NCBI RefSeq assembly: GCF_002891295.1
Contig: NZ_LGUI01000003.1
Location: 930,001 to 994,000 of the forward strand
Length of the DNA stretch: 64,000 nucleotides
Direction of reading: 5' to 3'
Source: Streptomyces eurocidicus
Lineage (GTDB): Bacteria > Actinomycetota > Actinomycetes > Streptomycetales > Streptomycetaceae
Below are positions 27,518 to 37,779 of this stretch, piece by piece. The notes beneath the pieces were generated by a model. It did not search any database. It was not told the DNA's origin and saw only the letters and a program-made list of their open reading frames with translations. The translations under genes were made by a program, and so were the position numbers. Within the stretch, counting starts at the first letter, position 1; every line of letters begins with the position of its first letter.

Positions 27518-28515
27518 CACTCGCCCTTCCCCGCGCCCGCAGCCGCGCCCACGCTCACTCCGGAGCCGGCATCCGCACCCGGCCCGCCCCCACCGGCTAT
27601 GGCCAGGAACGCCTCTTCCAGCGAGGCGGTCCGGGCGTCCAGCCCCTCCAGCTCCACGTCCTTCTCCCGCGCCCAGACCAGCAGCCCGGTGAGCGTCCGC
27701 TGCAGCGTCCGCGTCCGCAGCTCTATCCGGCCGCCGGACTCCTCATGGCCCTCCACCCCCAGCTCGGCCAGCGGCGGGAGATCCCCCACGAACCAGCCCA
27801 CGGGCATCGCGAACCGGATCCGGGACGGATAGGCCCCGATCACCTCGTCGGGCGCCCCGGAGGCCACGACCTCGCCCTGACGCATGATCGCCAGCCGGTC
27901 GGCCAGAGCCTCGGCCTCTTCCAGATAGTGCGTGGTCAGGAGCACCGTGGTGCCGTCCTCACGCAGGCGGCGCACCAACTCCCAGGTGTTGTGCCGCGCC
28001 TCGGGGTCCAGGCCCGTCGTCGGCTCGTCGAGGAAGAGGACCTCGGGGCGGCCGAGCAGCGCGAGCGCCAGGTCGAGCCGTCGGCGCTCGCCGCCGGAGA
28101 GCTGCTTGATCCGCACCGACCGGCGGTCCGTGAGCCCCACCATCCCGAGCGCTTCCTCGGTGGGCCGGGCCCCCGTGGTGCAGCCGGCCCACATGCGGAC
28201 GGTCTCCGCGACCGTCAGATCCGAGGGGAAGCCGCCCTCCTGGAGCATCACCCCGATCCTCGGCCGCACGGCGGCGCGCTCCACGAAAGGATCGTGGCCC
28301 AGGATCCGGACCTCGCCCCCGCTCGGCCGCTCCAGCCCCTCCAGCAGCTCGACCGTGGAGGTCTTGCCCGCGCCGTTCGTCCCCAGCAGCGCGAACACCT
28401 CGCCGCGCCCCACGGTGAAGGACACGCCCCGCACCGCTTCGAACCCCCCGTCGCCCTCCGGGCCGTAGCGTCGCCGCAGCCCGGACACGGCGATCACACT
28501 GTCTCCGATGTCCAT
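27517..28515 (-). CDS. ABC transporter ATP-binding protein
   Basis: The 332-residue ATPase has Walker A GTNGAGKTST near residue 46, the Q loop VMLQEGG, the signature LSGGERRR, Walker B VLFLDEPTTGLDP and the H-loop LLTTHYLEEAE. A C-terminal domain of about 90 residues is typical of DrrA/NodI-like drug or lipid exporters, and a short Gly/Ala-rich tail follows. It energises the permease encoded next and is the first gene of the four-gene minus-strand operon. Confidence 0.95.
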   Translation of the reverse strand: MDIGDSVIAVSGLRRRYGPEGDGGFEAVRGVSFTVGRGEVFALLGTNGAGKTSTVELLEGLERPSGGEVRILGHDPFVERAAVRPRIGVMLQEGGFPSDLTVAETVRMWAGCTTGARPTEEALGMVGLTDRRSVRIKQLSGGERRRLDLALALLGRPEVLFLDEPTTGLDPEARHNTWELVRRLREDGTTVLLTTHYLEEAEALADRLAIMRQGEVVASGAPDEVIGAYPSRIRFAMPVGWFVGDLPPLAELGVEGHEESGGRIELRTRTLQRTLTGLLVWAREKDVELEGLDARTASLEEAFLAIAGGGGPGADAGSGVSVGAAAGAGKGE

Positions 28516-28644
28516 GACTCAAGACTCCCGGCCGCGCCGCCCCGAAATCAGTGCGAGCTGTCATGACCTCGGATGACGAATGTCATCAGCCCCTGGAGCT
28601 CAGCCCCCGAAGCTCAGCCTCCGGAGCCCAGCCGCCGCACCCCA

Positions 28645-28769
<125 letters not shown>

Positions 28770-28847
28770 GTGCTTCCGACCGGCTTTCACCGGGCGGCGC
28801 GTGCATCACTCTACCTGATCCACTGAGGTGGTCGGTAACGCGATGAG

Positions 28848-28919
28848 AGCGGGTGACAGGGATCGCACACTGCGCCTCCCCCTTGGAAAGGGGGCGCTCT
28901 ACTACTGAGCTACACCCGC
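28848..28919 (-). tRNA. Non-canonical tRNA-Gly(UCC)-like gene A
   Basis: The minus strand gives acceptor GCGGGTG/CACCCGC, D stem GCTC/GAGC, and anticodon stem CCCCC/GGGGG around loop TTTCCAA (anticodon TCC, Gly). Two invariant features are lost. The D loop reads AGTAGTA, so G18 is A. The T loop reads GTGCGA instead of GTTCGA, so T55 is G. The T stem pairs poorly in the normal register; shifting by one gives four pairs and an enlarged loop. This resembles glycine tRNAs that staphylococci dedicate to peptidoglycan synthesis. The charging identity (discriminator U, GGG acceptor) looks normal for Gly. Confidence 0.8.
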
Positions 28920-28966
28920 ATGGATCGCCTGGCCCGGTCCACGGCCGTGGACCGGTAAGCGATCAG

Positions 28967-29038
28967 AGCGGGTGACAGGGATCGCACACTGCGCCTCCCT
29001 CTTGGAAAGAGGGCGCTCTACTACTGAGCTACACCCGC
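28967..29038 (-). tRNA. Non-canonical tRNA-Gly(UCC)-like gene B
   Basis: The layout matches gene A, with A at position 18 and the GTGCGA T loop. The anticodon stem differs by one compensated pair: CCCTC/GAGGG in place of CCCCC/GGGGG (a C-G changed to T-A). That covariation indicates selection for a folded, functional RNA rather than decay of a pseudogene. The spacer to gene A is 47 bases and resembles the spacer to gene C (both contain CGTGGACCGG). Confidence 0.8.
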
Positions 29039-29084
29039 ATGATCCGTCGCTTCGGGCCACAGACGTGGACCGGAGGACGTTCAG

Positions 29085-29156
29085 AGCGGGTGACAGGAAT
29101 CGCACACTGCGCCTCCCCCTTGGAAAGGGGGCGCTCTACTACTGAGCTACACCCGC
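29085..29156 (-). tRNA. Non-canonical tRNA-Gly(UCC)-like gene C
   Basis: This is the promoter-proximal member of the trio. It shares the A18 and GTGCGA T-loop changes and differs from A by one T-loop base (GATTCC versus GATCCC). With B and A it forms an array with a period of about 118 bp, ending in the normal tRNA-Gly(GCC). A candidate promoter lies about 50 bases upstream. Confidence 0.8.
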
Positions 29157-29208
29157 GCTACCTGGGAGTTCGTCCGGTTTCCCGGCCTCGCCCCTCGGCG
29201 TGATCCAG

Positions 29209-29239
29209 ACTCTAGCTGATCATCCGGGGTGCTTGGCAA
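29209..29239 (-). promoter_or_regulatory. Candidate promoter of the tRNA-Gly cluster
   Basis: On the minus strand TTGCCA (29239-29234) and TAGAGT (29214-29209) are separated by 19 bp. The -10 is a good match to the actinobacterial consensus; the spacer is slightly long. It lies between the lsr2 stop and the first tRNA. Confidence 0.5.
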
Positions 29240-29279
29240 GTCGGCTCCGGCAGTGGTTCCGGCAGCGGCTCCGGCGGGC

Positions 29280-29597
29280 TCAGTCCGCGGCGTTGAAGGC
29301 TTCGTAGACCCGCTTGGGGATGCGTCCGCGCGGGGGCACGTCCATGCCGTGGGAGCGGGCCCAGGCGCGGACCGCCGAGGGGTCGGGCGCCACGGAGGTG
29401 CGCCGGTAGACCTTCCCGGAGCGGGACTGCTTGCGGCCGGCCTCCAGGTAGGGCTCGAGGGCGATCCGCAGTTTCTTCGCATTGGCAGTGTTGAGGTCGA
29501 TCTCGTACGACTTGCCGTCGAGGCCGAAGGAAACCGTCTCCGCGGCTTCCCCGCCGTCGATGTCGTCGGAGAGTGTGACCACTACGCGCTGTGCCAC
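29280..29597 (-). CDS. lsr2: Lsr2-family nucleoid protein
   Basis: The 105-residue protein starts at GTG 29597 with AAAGGA upstream. The N-terminal dimerisation domain (AQRVVVTLSDDIDGG to KSYEIDLN) is followed by the C-terminal AT-minor-groove domain: AVRAWARSHGMDVPPRGRIPK, whose RGR is the AT-hook-like contact. Lsr2 proteins silence AT-rich and foreign DNA. Streptomyces has two such genes, and this purine-linked locus fits one of them. The promoter region is itself AT-rich, which would suit autoregulation. Confidence 0.93.
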   Translation of the reverse strand: MAQRVVVTLSDDIDGGEAAETVSFGLDGKSYEIDLNTANAKKLRIALEPYLEAGRKQSRSGKVYRRTSVAPDPSAVRAWARSHGMDVPPRGRIPKRVYEAFNAAD

Positions 29598-29902
29598 GAA
29601 TATCGGTCCTTTCGGGGGCGCATCGCCGAGGTGAACTGCGGTGATGCCCGGGTTCCGGTTGTTCCGGTGCAATGGTTATTCATTTGTACAACAAAGGGCA
29701 TTGCAAAGTGAAGCCCAGTTAATTCTGTCCGCGTGGTGCTTGGCAATCAGGACCGTACGTTTTTCCCGGGATTTTCCCTCCGTTCTTCGGCGTCGATGCG
29801 TAAACGTGACAGGACGCCCACCATATCTATGCGCGTAGATTTTTTGGGACTGTACTCTGGCGCTACCGCTTCAGCTCACGCACCACACCACCGGGAGTGC
29901 CA
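29598..29902. other. AT-rich divergent region between lsr2 and purS
   Basis: The 305 bases contain some of the most AT-rich sequence in the window, notably 29675-29725 (with TTTGTACAACAAA) and 29755-29860. A TACTCT hexamer at 29864-29869 could be a purS -10, though no -35 stands out. No gene is seen. The composition fits binding by Lsr2 itself. Confidence 0.55.
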
Positions 29903-30148
29903 GTGGCACGCGTCGTAGTCGACGTCATGCTCAAGCCGGAGATCCTCGACCCGCAGGGCCAGGCGGTGCAGCGCGCACTGCCACGCCTGGGTTTCGAGGG
30001 GATCGCCGACGTCCGTCAGGGCAAGCGCTTTGAACTCGAGGTGGAGGGTCCGGTCGACGAGGCCGCCCTCGCCCGCATCCACGAGATGGCGGAAACGTTT
30101 CTCGCCAACACCGTGATCGAGGACTTCACCGTGCGAGTCGAATCGTGA
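29903..30148 (+). CDS. purS: Phosphoribosylformylglycinamidine synthase subunit PurS
   Basis: The 81-residue protein is the small scaffold subunit that joins PurL and PurQ in the FGAM synthase complex. The sequence [18 protein letters not shown] and [15 protein letters not shown] is typical. GTG 29903 has GGGAG five bases upstream; GTG 29897 would add two residues. The purQ start overlaps its stop as GTGA, so the three subunits are translated in a coupled way. Confidence 0.95.
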   Translation: MARVVVDVMLKPEILDPQGQAVQRALPRLGFEGIADVRQGKRFELEVEGPVDEAALARIHEMAETFLANTVIEDFTVRVES

Positions 30149-30821
30149 CCGCACGCGTAGGAGTCGTCACGTTCCCCGGCACCCTGGACGACCGCGACAC
30201 CCAGCGCGCCGTCCGCATCGCCGGGCTCGATCCCGTACCGCTGTGGCACCGCGACAAGGACCTCAAGCAGGTCGACGCCGTGGTCCTGCCCGGCGGTTTC
30301 TCCTACGGCGACTATCTGCGGGCGGGCGCCATCTCCCGCTTCTCGCCGGTGATGGAGAGCGTCATCGAGCAGGCCAGGGGCGGTATGCCGGTCCTCGGCA
30401 TCTGCAACGGCTTCCAGGTGCTCACCGAGACCCACCTGCTGCCCGGCGCGATGCTGCGCAACAACCACCTGCACTTCATCTGCCGCGAGCAGCGGCTGCG
30501 GGTGGAGAACGCGGCCACCGCCTGGACGTCCGACTACGAGGCGGGCCAGGAGATCTCCATCCCGCTGAAGAACATCGACGGCCGTTACGTGGCCGACGAG
30601 CGCACCCTGGACAAGCTCGAGGCCGAGGGCCGCGTCGTCTTCCGGTACCTCGACGGCAACCCGAACGGTTCGCTCCGCGACATCGCCGGCATCACCAACG
30701 CCGCCGGCAACGTCGTCGGCCTGATGCCGCACCCCGAGCACGCCGTCGAGCCGCTGATCGGCACCGGCCGGACCGACGGGCTCGGATTCTTCACCTCGAT
30801 CCTGAAGAAGCTGGTCAACGC

Positions 30822-30825
<4 letters not shown>
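30145..30825 (+). CDS. purQ: FGAM synthase glutaminase subunit PurQ
   Basis: The 226-residue class I amidotransferase supplies ammonia to PurL. The nucleophile elbow GICNGFQ contains the catalytic cysteine near residue 86, and the histidine and glutamate appear in [10 protein letters not shown] near residue 195. It overlaps purS upstream and purL downstream (ATGA), a tightly coupled operon. Confidence 0.97.
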
Positions 30826-33071
<2,246 letters not shown>

Positions 33072-33103
33072 GCCCGGCGGTCCCCGCGGCTCCCGCGTGT
33101 CGA

Positions 33104-33143
33104 CCGGAGGCGGCCCACCCCACCCGGGGCGGGCCGCCTCCGG
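33104..33143 (+). terminator. purSQL terminator
   Basis: CCGGAGGCGGCCC (33104-33116) and GGGCCGCCTCCGG (33131-33143) form a perfect 13-bp stem with a 14-base loop, 33 bases after the purL stop. Confidence 0.75.
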
Positions 33144-33255
33144 CGTTCCCCGGGCGCGCCGGGTGATCATCGGCACACCGGGCCGGGTACGGGCCGGAGT
33201 CCCTTGTGACGGAGAGCACTTCGTGGCGTACGGGCCGGTGGCCGCCGCGGCGGAA

Positions 33256-33261
33256 TAGGGT
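33256..33261 (+). promoter_or_regulatory. -10 box, leaderless start
   Basis: TAGGGT ends 6 bases before the ATG at 33268, with no ribosome site between them, so the transcript probably begins at the start codon. Confidence 0.5.
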
Positions 33262-33267
33262 CGGGCC

Positions 33268-34068
33268 ATGGCCGCCGCACCGCGCACACCACGCGCCCGC
33301 CGCTACGACTCCGCCAAGACCCGCGCCGCCGTCCTCGCGCAGTTCCAGCACGTCCGCGAGGTGACGGCCGGACTGACCGCCGAGCAGCTGAGGCTGCCGA
33401 CCCGGCTCGGTGACTGGACCGTCCGCGAGCTCGTCTCCCACATCGCCATCATCCTCGACCACGTGAGCGACACGCTGGAGAAGCCCGCGCCCCCGAAGCT
33501 GGAAGTCCCCGTCCAGGAATGGCCGTTCGCGACCCGGGCCATCGCCGGCCGGGTCGACGAGCTCGCCCATGAGCTGGCGGACCGGGGCGCCGAGCCGACG
33601 GAGATCTTCGACCGGATCGCCGAGCGGTTCGACCGGATCGTCGGGCCCGCCCCGGACGACCGGCTGCTCGCCTCCCGGGTCGGCGCGATGCGCCTGGACG
33701 ACTTCCTGGTCACCCGCTGCGTCGAGCTCGTCGTCCACTCCGACGACCTGGCCGCCGCGCTGGGCGTGCACGTCCCGTTCGACCGGCAGGCCCTCGCCAA
33801 CTGCACCCGCATGCTGGCCGACGCGCTCGCCCTCAAGGCGCCCGGCGGCTCGGTGGAGGTCCGCGTTCCGCCGTTCGCGGTCGTCCAGTGCGTCGAAGGG
33901 CCCAGGCACACCCGCGGCACCCCGCCCAATGTGGTCGAGACCGACCCCGTCACCTGGCTGCGGCTCGCCACCGGCCGTACGGAGTGGGCCGCCGCGCTCG
34001 ACGAGGCGGCCGTCTCCGCGAGCGGGGAGCGCGCGGACCTCGCCGCGCTGCTGCCGGTCATGGGCTGA
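33268..34068 (+). CDS. Maleylpyruvate isomerase-family (DinB-like) protein
   Basis: The 266-residue protein has an N-terminal four-helix DinB-like domain (about 15-165) of the mycothiol-dependent maleylpyruvate isomerase family. LPTRLGDWTVRELVSHIAII holds the family's characteristic W and first His, and RCVELVVHSDDLAAALG the later His. A C-terminal sterol-carrier-like domain ends TDPVTWLRLATGR. The family uses a metal and mycothiol; the substrate here is unknown. It sits between purL and purF, a conserved order in Streptomyces as I recall, but has no evident purine role. Confidence 0.8.
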   Translation: MAAAPRTPRARRYDSAKTRAAVLAQFQHVREVTAGLTAEQLRLPTRLGDWTVRELVSHIAIILDHVSDTLEKPAPPKLEVPVQEWPFATRAIAGRVDELAHELADRGAEPTEIFDRIAERFDRIVGPAPDDRLLASRVGAMRLDDFLVTRCVELVVHSDDLAAALGVHVPFDRQALANCTRMLADALALKAPGGSVEVRVPPFAVVQCVEGPRHTRGTPPNVVETDPVTWLRLATGRTEWAAALDEAAVSASGERADLAALLPVMG

Positions 34069-34410
34069 CCGGGCCCGCCGGCCTCCCGGGCCGCCCTTCC
34101 GGGGGCGGCCCACGGCGGAAATGAAGGGGAAATCAGGAAAACGCCAGAGGTCCGTGGATCGGGAATCTGCGGAGAAAATCCGAAATAGTCGGAGGGTTCG
34201 CTCGGAAAGCCGCACCGGATGCGGTGGCGGCGGTCCCCGGCATTGCGAACGGAGCCGTCCCGGCGGTGTCACGGGAAGAACTGCGGACAGGTCTTGGGCA
34301 GCGATCCTGAAGGTGATTGCCTGTACCCGTCAAGTGGCTGTCCGTGGTGTGAGCAATTCCTGGTCGTCCCCGGTTCGGATGAACCTCGGACCTGCAATAG
34401 ACTCGGACAC
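34069..34410. other. Noncoding region upstream of purF
   Basis: A hairpin (GGGCCGCCC 34088-34096, GGGCGGCCC 34103-34111) ends the previous gene. The next 280 bases include an AT-richer patch (34110-34200) and no credible gene. The purF promoter occupies the right end. Confidence 0.6.
34374..34403 (+). promoter_or_regulatory. purF promoter (leaderless)
   Basis: TTCGGA (34374-34379) and TAGACT (34398-34403) have an 18-bp spacer. The -10 ends 7 bases before the GTG at 34411, and no ribosome site is present. The GCAATAG just here also precedes the purD start, so the two promoters may be co-regulated. Confidence 0.55.
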
Positions 34411-35928
34411 GTGCCTCGTGGTGACGGACGACTCAACCACGACCTGCTCCCCGGTGAGAAGGGCCCCCAGGACGCTTGTGGCGTCTTCGGTGTCTGGGCT
34501 CCGGGTGAAGAGGTCGCCAAACTCACCTATTTCGGGCTGTATGCGCTGCAGCACCGTGGACAGGAGTCCGCGGGCATCGCGGTGAGCAACGGCTCCCAGA
34601 TCCTCGTCTTCAAGGACATGGGACTGGTCTCCCAAGTCTTCGACGAAACCTCCCTGGGCTCGCTCCAGGGACATATCGCGGTCGGACACGCCCGCTACTC
34701 CACCACCGGAGCCTCGGTGTGGGAGAACGCCCAGCCGACCTTCAGGGCGACGGCCAACGGCTCGATCGCGCTGGGTCACAACGGCAACCTGGTCAACACG
34801 GCCCAGCTCGCGGAGATGGTCGCGGCCCTCCCCCGGGAGAACGGGCGTGCCACCCAGGTCGCGGCGACCAATGACACCGACCTGGTCACGGCCCTGCTCG
34901 CGGGCCAGACCGACGACGACGGCAAGCCCCTGACGATCGAGGAAGCGGCCACCAAGGTCCTCCCGGACGTCCAGGGCGCCTTCTCCCTCGTCTTCATGGA
35001 CGAACACACCCTGTACGCCGCCCGGGACCCGCAGGGCATCCGCCCGCTGGTCCTCGGGCGTCTGGAGCGCGGCTGGGTGGTGGCCTCCGAGACCGCCGCC
35101 CTGGACATCTGCGGCGCCTCCTTCGTCCGTGAGGTCGAGCCCGGCGAGCTCGTCGCCATCGACGAGAACGGCCTGCGGACCTCCCGCTTCGCCGAGGCCC
35201 GGCCCAAGGGCTGTGTCTTCGAGTACGTCTACCTCGCGCGCCCCGACACCGATATCGCGGGCCGCAACGTCTACCTCTCCCGGGTGGAGATGGGCCGCCG
35301 GCTCGCCGCCGAGGCCCCGGTCGACGCCGACCTGGTGATACCGACCCCGGAGTCCGGCACCCCCGCCGCCGTGGGCTACGCGGAGGCCAGCGGCATCCCG
35401 TACGGCACCGGCCTGGTCAAGAACTCCTACGTCGGCCGCACCTTCATCCAGCCGAGCCAGACCATCCGCCAGCTGGGCATCCGCCTCAAGCTCAACCCGC
35501 TGCGCGATGTCATCCAGGGCAAGCGCCTGGTCGTCGTGGACGACTCCATCGTCCGCGGCAACACCCAGCGGGCCCTGGTGCGGATGCTGCGCGAGGCCGG
35601 CGCGGCCGAGGTGCACGTCCGGATCTCGTCCCCGCCGGTGAAGTGGCCGTGCTTCTTCGGCATCGACTTCGCCACCCGGGCCGAGCTGATCGCCAACGGC
35701 ATGACGGTCGACGAGATCGGCAAGTCGCTGGGCGCGGACTCCCTGGCGTACATCTCCCTCGACGGCATGATCGAGGCGACCACGATCGCCAAGCCCGATC
35801 TGTGCCGCGCGTGCTTCGACGGTGAGTACCCCATGCCGCTCCCCGACCCCGAGCTCCTCGGCAAGCAGCTTCTGGAGACCGAGCTGGCCGGTGGCACGGA
35901 CGCCGCCGACGCCCTCCGTCGCCCGTAA
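34411..35928 (+). CDS. purF: Amidophosphoribosyltransferase
   Basis: PurF transfers glutamine-derived ammonia to PRPP, the committed step of purine synthesis. The 505-residue protein has a short propeptide before the catalytic CGVFGVWAPGEE (Cys about residue 23), the class II amidotransferase domain with HRGQESAGI and HARYSTTG, and the PRPP-binding VVVDDSIVRGNTQ. Cysteines in the C-terminal PDLCRACFDGEYP region fit the Bacillus-type enzyme, which is matured by propeptide cleavage and can carry an iron-sulfur cluster. The GTG at 34411 appears leaderless. Confidence 0.97.
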   Translation: MPRGDGRLNHDLLPGEKGPQDACGVFGVWAPGEEVAKLTYFGLYALQHRGQESAGIAVSNGSQILVFKDMGLVSQVFDETSLGSLQGHIAVGHARYSTTGASVWENAQPTFRATANGSIALGHNGNLVNTAQLAEMVAALPRENGRATQVAATNDTDLVTALLAGQTDDDGKPLTIEEAATKVLPDVQGAFSLVFMDEHTLYAARDPQGIRPLVLGRLERGWVVASETAALDICGASFVREVEPGELVAIDENGLRTSRFAEARPKGCVFEYVYLARPDTDIAGRNVYLSRVEMGRRLAAEAPVDADLVIPTPESGTPAAVGYAEASGIPYGTGLVKNSYVGRTFIQPSQTIRQLGIRLKLNPLRDVIQGKRLVVVDDSIVRGNTQRALVRMLREAGAAEVHVRISSPPVKWPCFFGIDFATRAELIANGMTVDEIGKSLGADSLAYISLDGMIEATTIAKPDLCRACFDGEYPMPLPDPELLGKQLLETELAGGTDAADALRRP

Positions 35929-35967
35929 CGCCCCGTAGTACCGAACGACACGAAAGCTCTGAAACAC

Positions 35968-37065
35968 ATGTCTGCAGAGTCTTCTGAGCATGCTCCGCAC
36001 GCGGGCACTGGTGCCAGCTACGCAAGCGCGGGCGTCGACATCGAGGCGGGCGACCGCGCCGTGGACCTGATGAAGGAGTGGGTGAAGAAGGCCACCCGAC
36101 CCGAGGTCGTCGGCGGGCTCGGCGGCTTCGCCGGCCTCTTCGACGCCGGCGCGCTCAAGCGTTACGAGCGGCCGCTGCTCGCCTCCGCCACGGACGGCGT
36201 CGGCACGAAGGTCGACATCGCGCGCCGTATGGGTGTCTACGACACCATCGGTCACGACCTGGTCGGCATGGTCGTCGACGACCTGGTCGTGTGCGGTGCC
36301 GAGCCGCTCTTCATGACCGACTACATCTGCGTGGGCAAGGTCTACCCGGAGCGGGTCGCGGCCATCGTCAAGGGCATCGCCGAGGGCTGTGTCCTCGCGG
36401 GCTGCGCGCTGGTCGGCGGTGAGACCGCCGAGCACCCCGGGCTGCTCGCCGCCGATGACTTCGACGTGGCCGGCGCCGGTACGGGCGTGGTCGAGGCCGA
36501 CCGGGTGCTGGGCGCAGAGCGTATCCGCGAGGGTGACGCGGTCATCGCGATGGCCTCGTCCGGACTTCACTCGAACGGGTACTCACTGGTCCGCCATGTG
36601 CTCTTCGACCGGGCCGGCTGGGAGCTGGACCGCGAGGTCCCGGAGTTCGGCCGGACCCTCGGCGAGGAGCTGCTGGAGCCCACCAAGATCTACTCGCTGG
36701 ACTGCCTGGCGCTCACCCGGACGGCCGATGTGCACGCCTTCTCGCACATCACCGGCGGTGGCCTGGCCAACAACCTGGCCCGGGTGATGCCGGCGGGTCT
36801 GCACGCGACGGTCGACCGCTCGACCTGGACGCCGGGACCGGTCTTCGAGCTGGTCGGCAAGCTGGGCGGGGTGGCGCGCGCGGAGCTGGAGAAGACGCTC
36901 AACATGGGCGTCGGAATGATCGCGGTCGTTCCGCGGGAGTCCGTGGACGTGGCGCTGGCGACCTTCGCGGACCGGGGCGTGGAGTCCTGGGTCGCGGGCG
37001 AGATCACCGCGCGCGGGGACCGCGCCGAGGCCGTGACGCTGACCGGTGACCACCACGCCGGCTGA
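35968..37065 (+). CDS. purM: Phosphoribosylformylglycinamidine cyclo-ligase
   Basis: PurM closes FGAM to AIR with ATP. The 365-residue protein shows TDGVGTKVDIA, GHDLVGMVVDDLVVCGAEP, VGGETAEHPG and SHITGGGLANNLARVMP. It lies 39 bases after purF in the same direction and is probably co-transcribed. A strong terminator follows. Confidence 0.97.
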   Translation: MSAESSEHAPHAGTGASYASAGVDIEAGDRAVDLMKEWVKKATRPEVVGGLGGFAGLFDAGALKRYERPLLASATDGVGTKVDIARRMGVYDTIGHDLVGMVVDDLVVCGAEPLFMTDYICVGKVYPERVAAIVKGIAEGCVLAGCALVGGETAEHPGLLAADDFDVAGAGTGVVEADRVLGAERIREGDAVIAMASSGLHSNGYSLVRHVLFDRAGWELDREVPEFGRTLGEELLEPTKIYSLDCLALTRTADVHAFSHITGGGLANNLARVMPAGLHATVDRSTWTPGPVFELVGKLGGVARAELEKTLNMGVGMIAVVPRESVDVALATFADRGVESWVAGEITARGDRAEAVTLTGDHHAG

Positions 37066-37086
37066 TCGTCTCCGGGCAGCACAGAA

Positions 37087-37115
37087 CCCGGTCCGAGGCG
37101 GGGCCTCGGACCGGG
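37087..37115. terminator. Bidirectional terminator after purM
   Basis: CCCGGTCCGAGGC (37087-37099) and GCCTCGGACCGGG (37103-37115) form a perfect 13-bp stem with a 3-base loop between converging genes. Confidence 0.8.
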
Positions 37116-37133
37116 CCGGTGAGAGTTACAGCG

Positions 37134-37391
37134 TCAAGCGCGGCGACGATATGTCGAGGAGTGGTCGGGCGCTTGCTCGTCCTCGTCCTCATCGTTGTAA
37201 CGATCCGCGTACTGAGCGTACGGATCGTCCTCCAGCTCATCGTCCTTTTCGAGCGGCTCGCTGTTCGGCGGCTGCTTCGTCGGCGATGCGCCCAGCTCAT
37301 TGGCCAGACGTGAGAGGTCGGTCCCGCCGCTGTTGTACTTCAGCTGGCGGGCGACCTTTGTCTGCTTGGCCTTGGCCCGGCCGCGCCCCAT
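37134..37391 (-). CDS. DUF3073 family protein
   Basis: The 85-residue protein begins MGRGRAKAKQTKVARQLKY, the basic signature of DUF3073, followed by an acidic stretch (EKDDELEDDPYAQ and NDEDEDEQ). Such charge segregation is typical of small disordered nucleic-acid-associated proteins, but no function is established to my knowledge. Upstream, a TAAAAT hexamer at 37600-37595 could be a distant -10. Confidence 0.9.
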   Translation of the reverse strand: MGRGRAKAKQTKVARQLKYNSGGTDLSRLANELGASPTKQPPNSEPLEKDDELEDDPYAQYADRYNDEDEDEQAPDHSSTYRRRA

Positions 37392-37779
37392 GGCTCGACC
37401 CCCTCAGTGACGGGGCTCGACGGCCCCAGAGTCTTGACACGCGTTCACGTTCATGAGTCAGAGCGGACCCTCGGGGAGGATCCGGCCTGTAGGGCTTCAA
37501 CGGTACCTGCTTCCGCGGCCATACGGTACGTCGCCCGCATGACGTGCCACGCAGCACAACCCGAGGGGAGCCCCGTCCCCGCTGGTCAGCAGCGATTTTA
37601 ACGTGTCTCGGGCGCCGACCCGCCGATGAGGTGGTGAGGGATCTCTCGCTTCCCGCCCCCGGTGGGCCGTCTGTAGGGAACGCTGTGCGGGTACCGAGTG
37701 TGCGACCGGGCCACCCTTACGCGTGCGGGCGCCGGCCACCGCTCGGGTGACCGGCGCCCGTCCGGTGGAACGTGCCGGG
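37392..37779. other. Intergenic region with vdh terminator
   Basis: At the right end GGGCGCCGG (37727-37735) and CCGGCGCCC (37751-37759) form a hairpin suited to terminate the valine dehydrogenase transcript on the minus strand. The remainder is upstream sequence of the DUF3073 gene. I see no gene in it. Confidence 0.65.

Noticed and set aside
28848..29156. The three tRNA-Gly(UCC)-like genes as simple pseudogenes.
   Set aside because: Acceptor, D and anticodon stems are perfect in all three, the same two loop changes occur in each, and one anticodon-stem change is compensated. Decay would not give this pattern.
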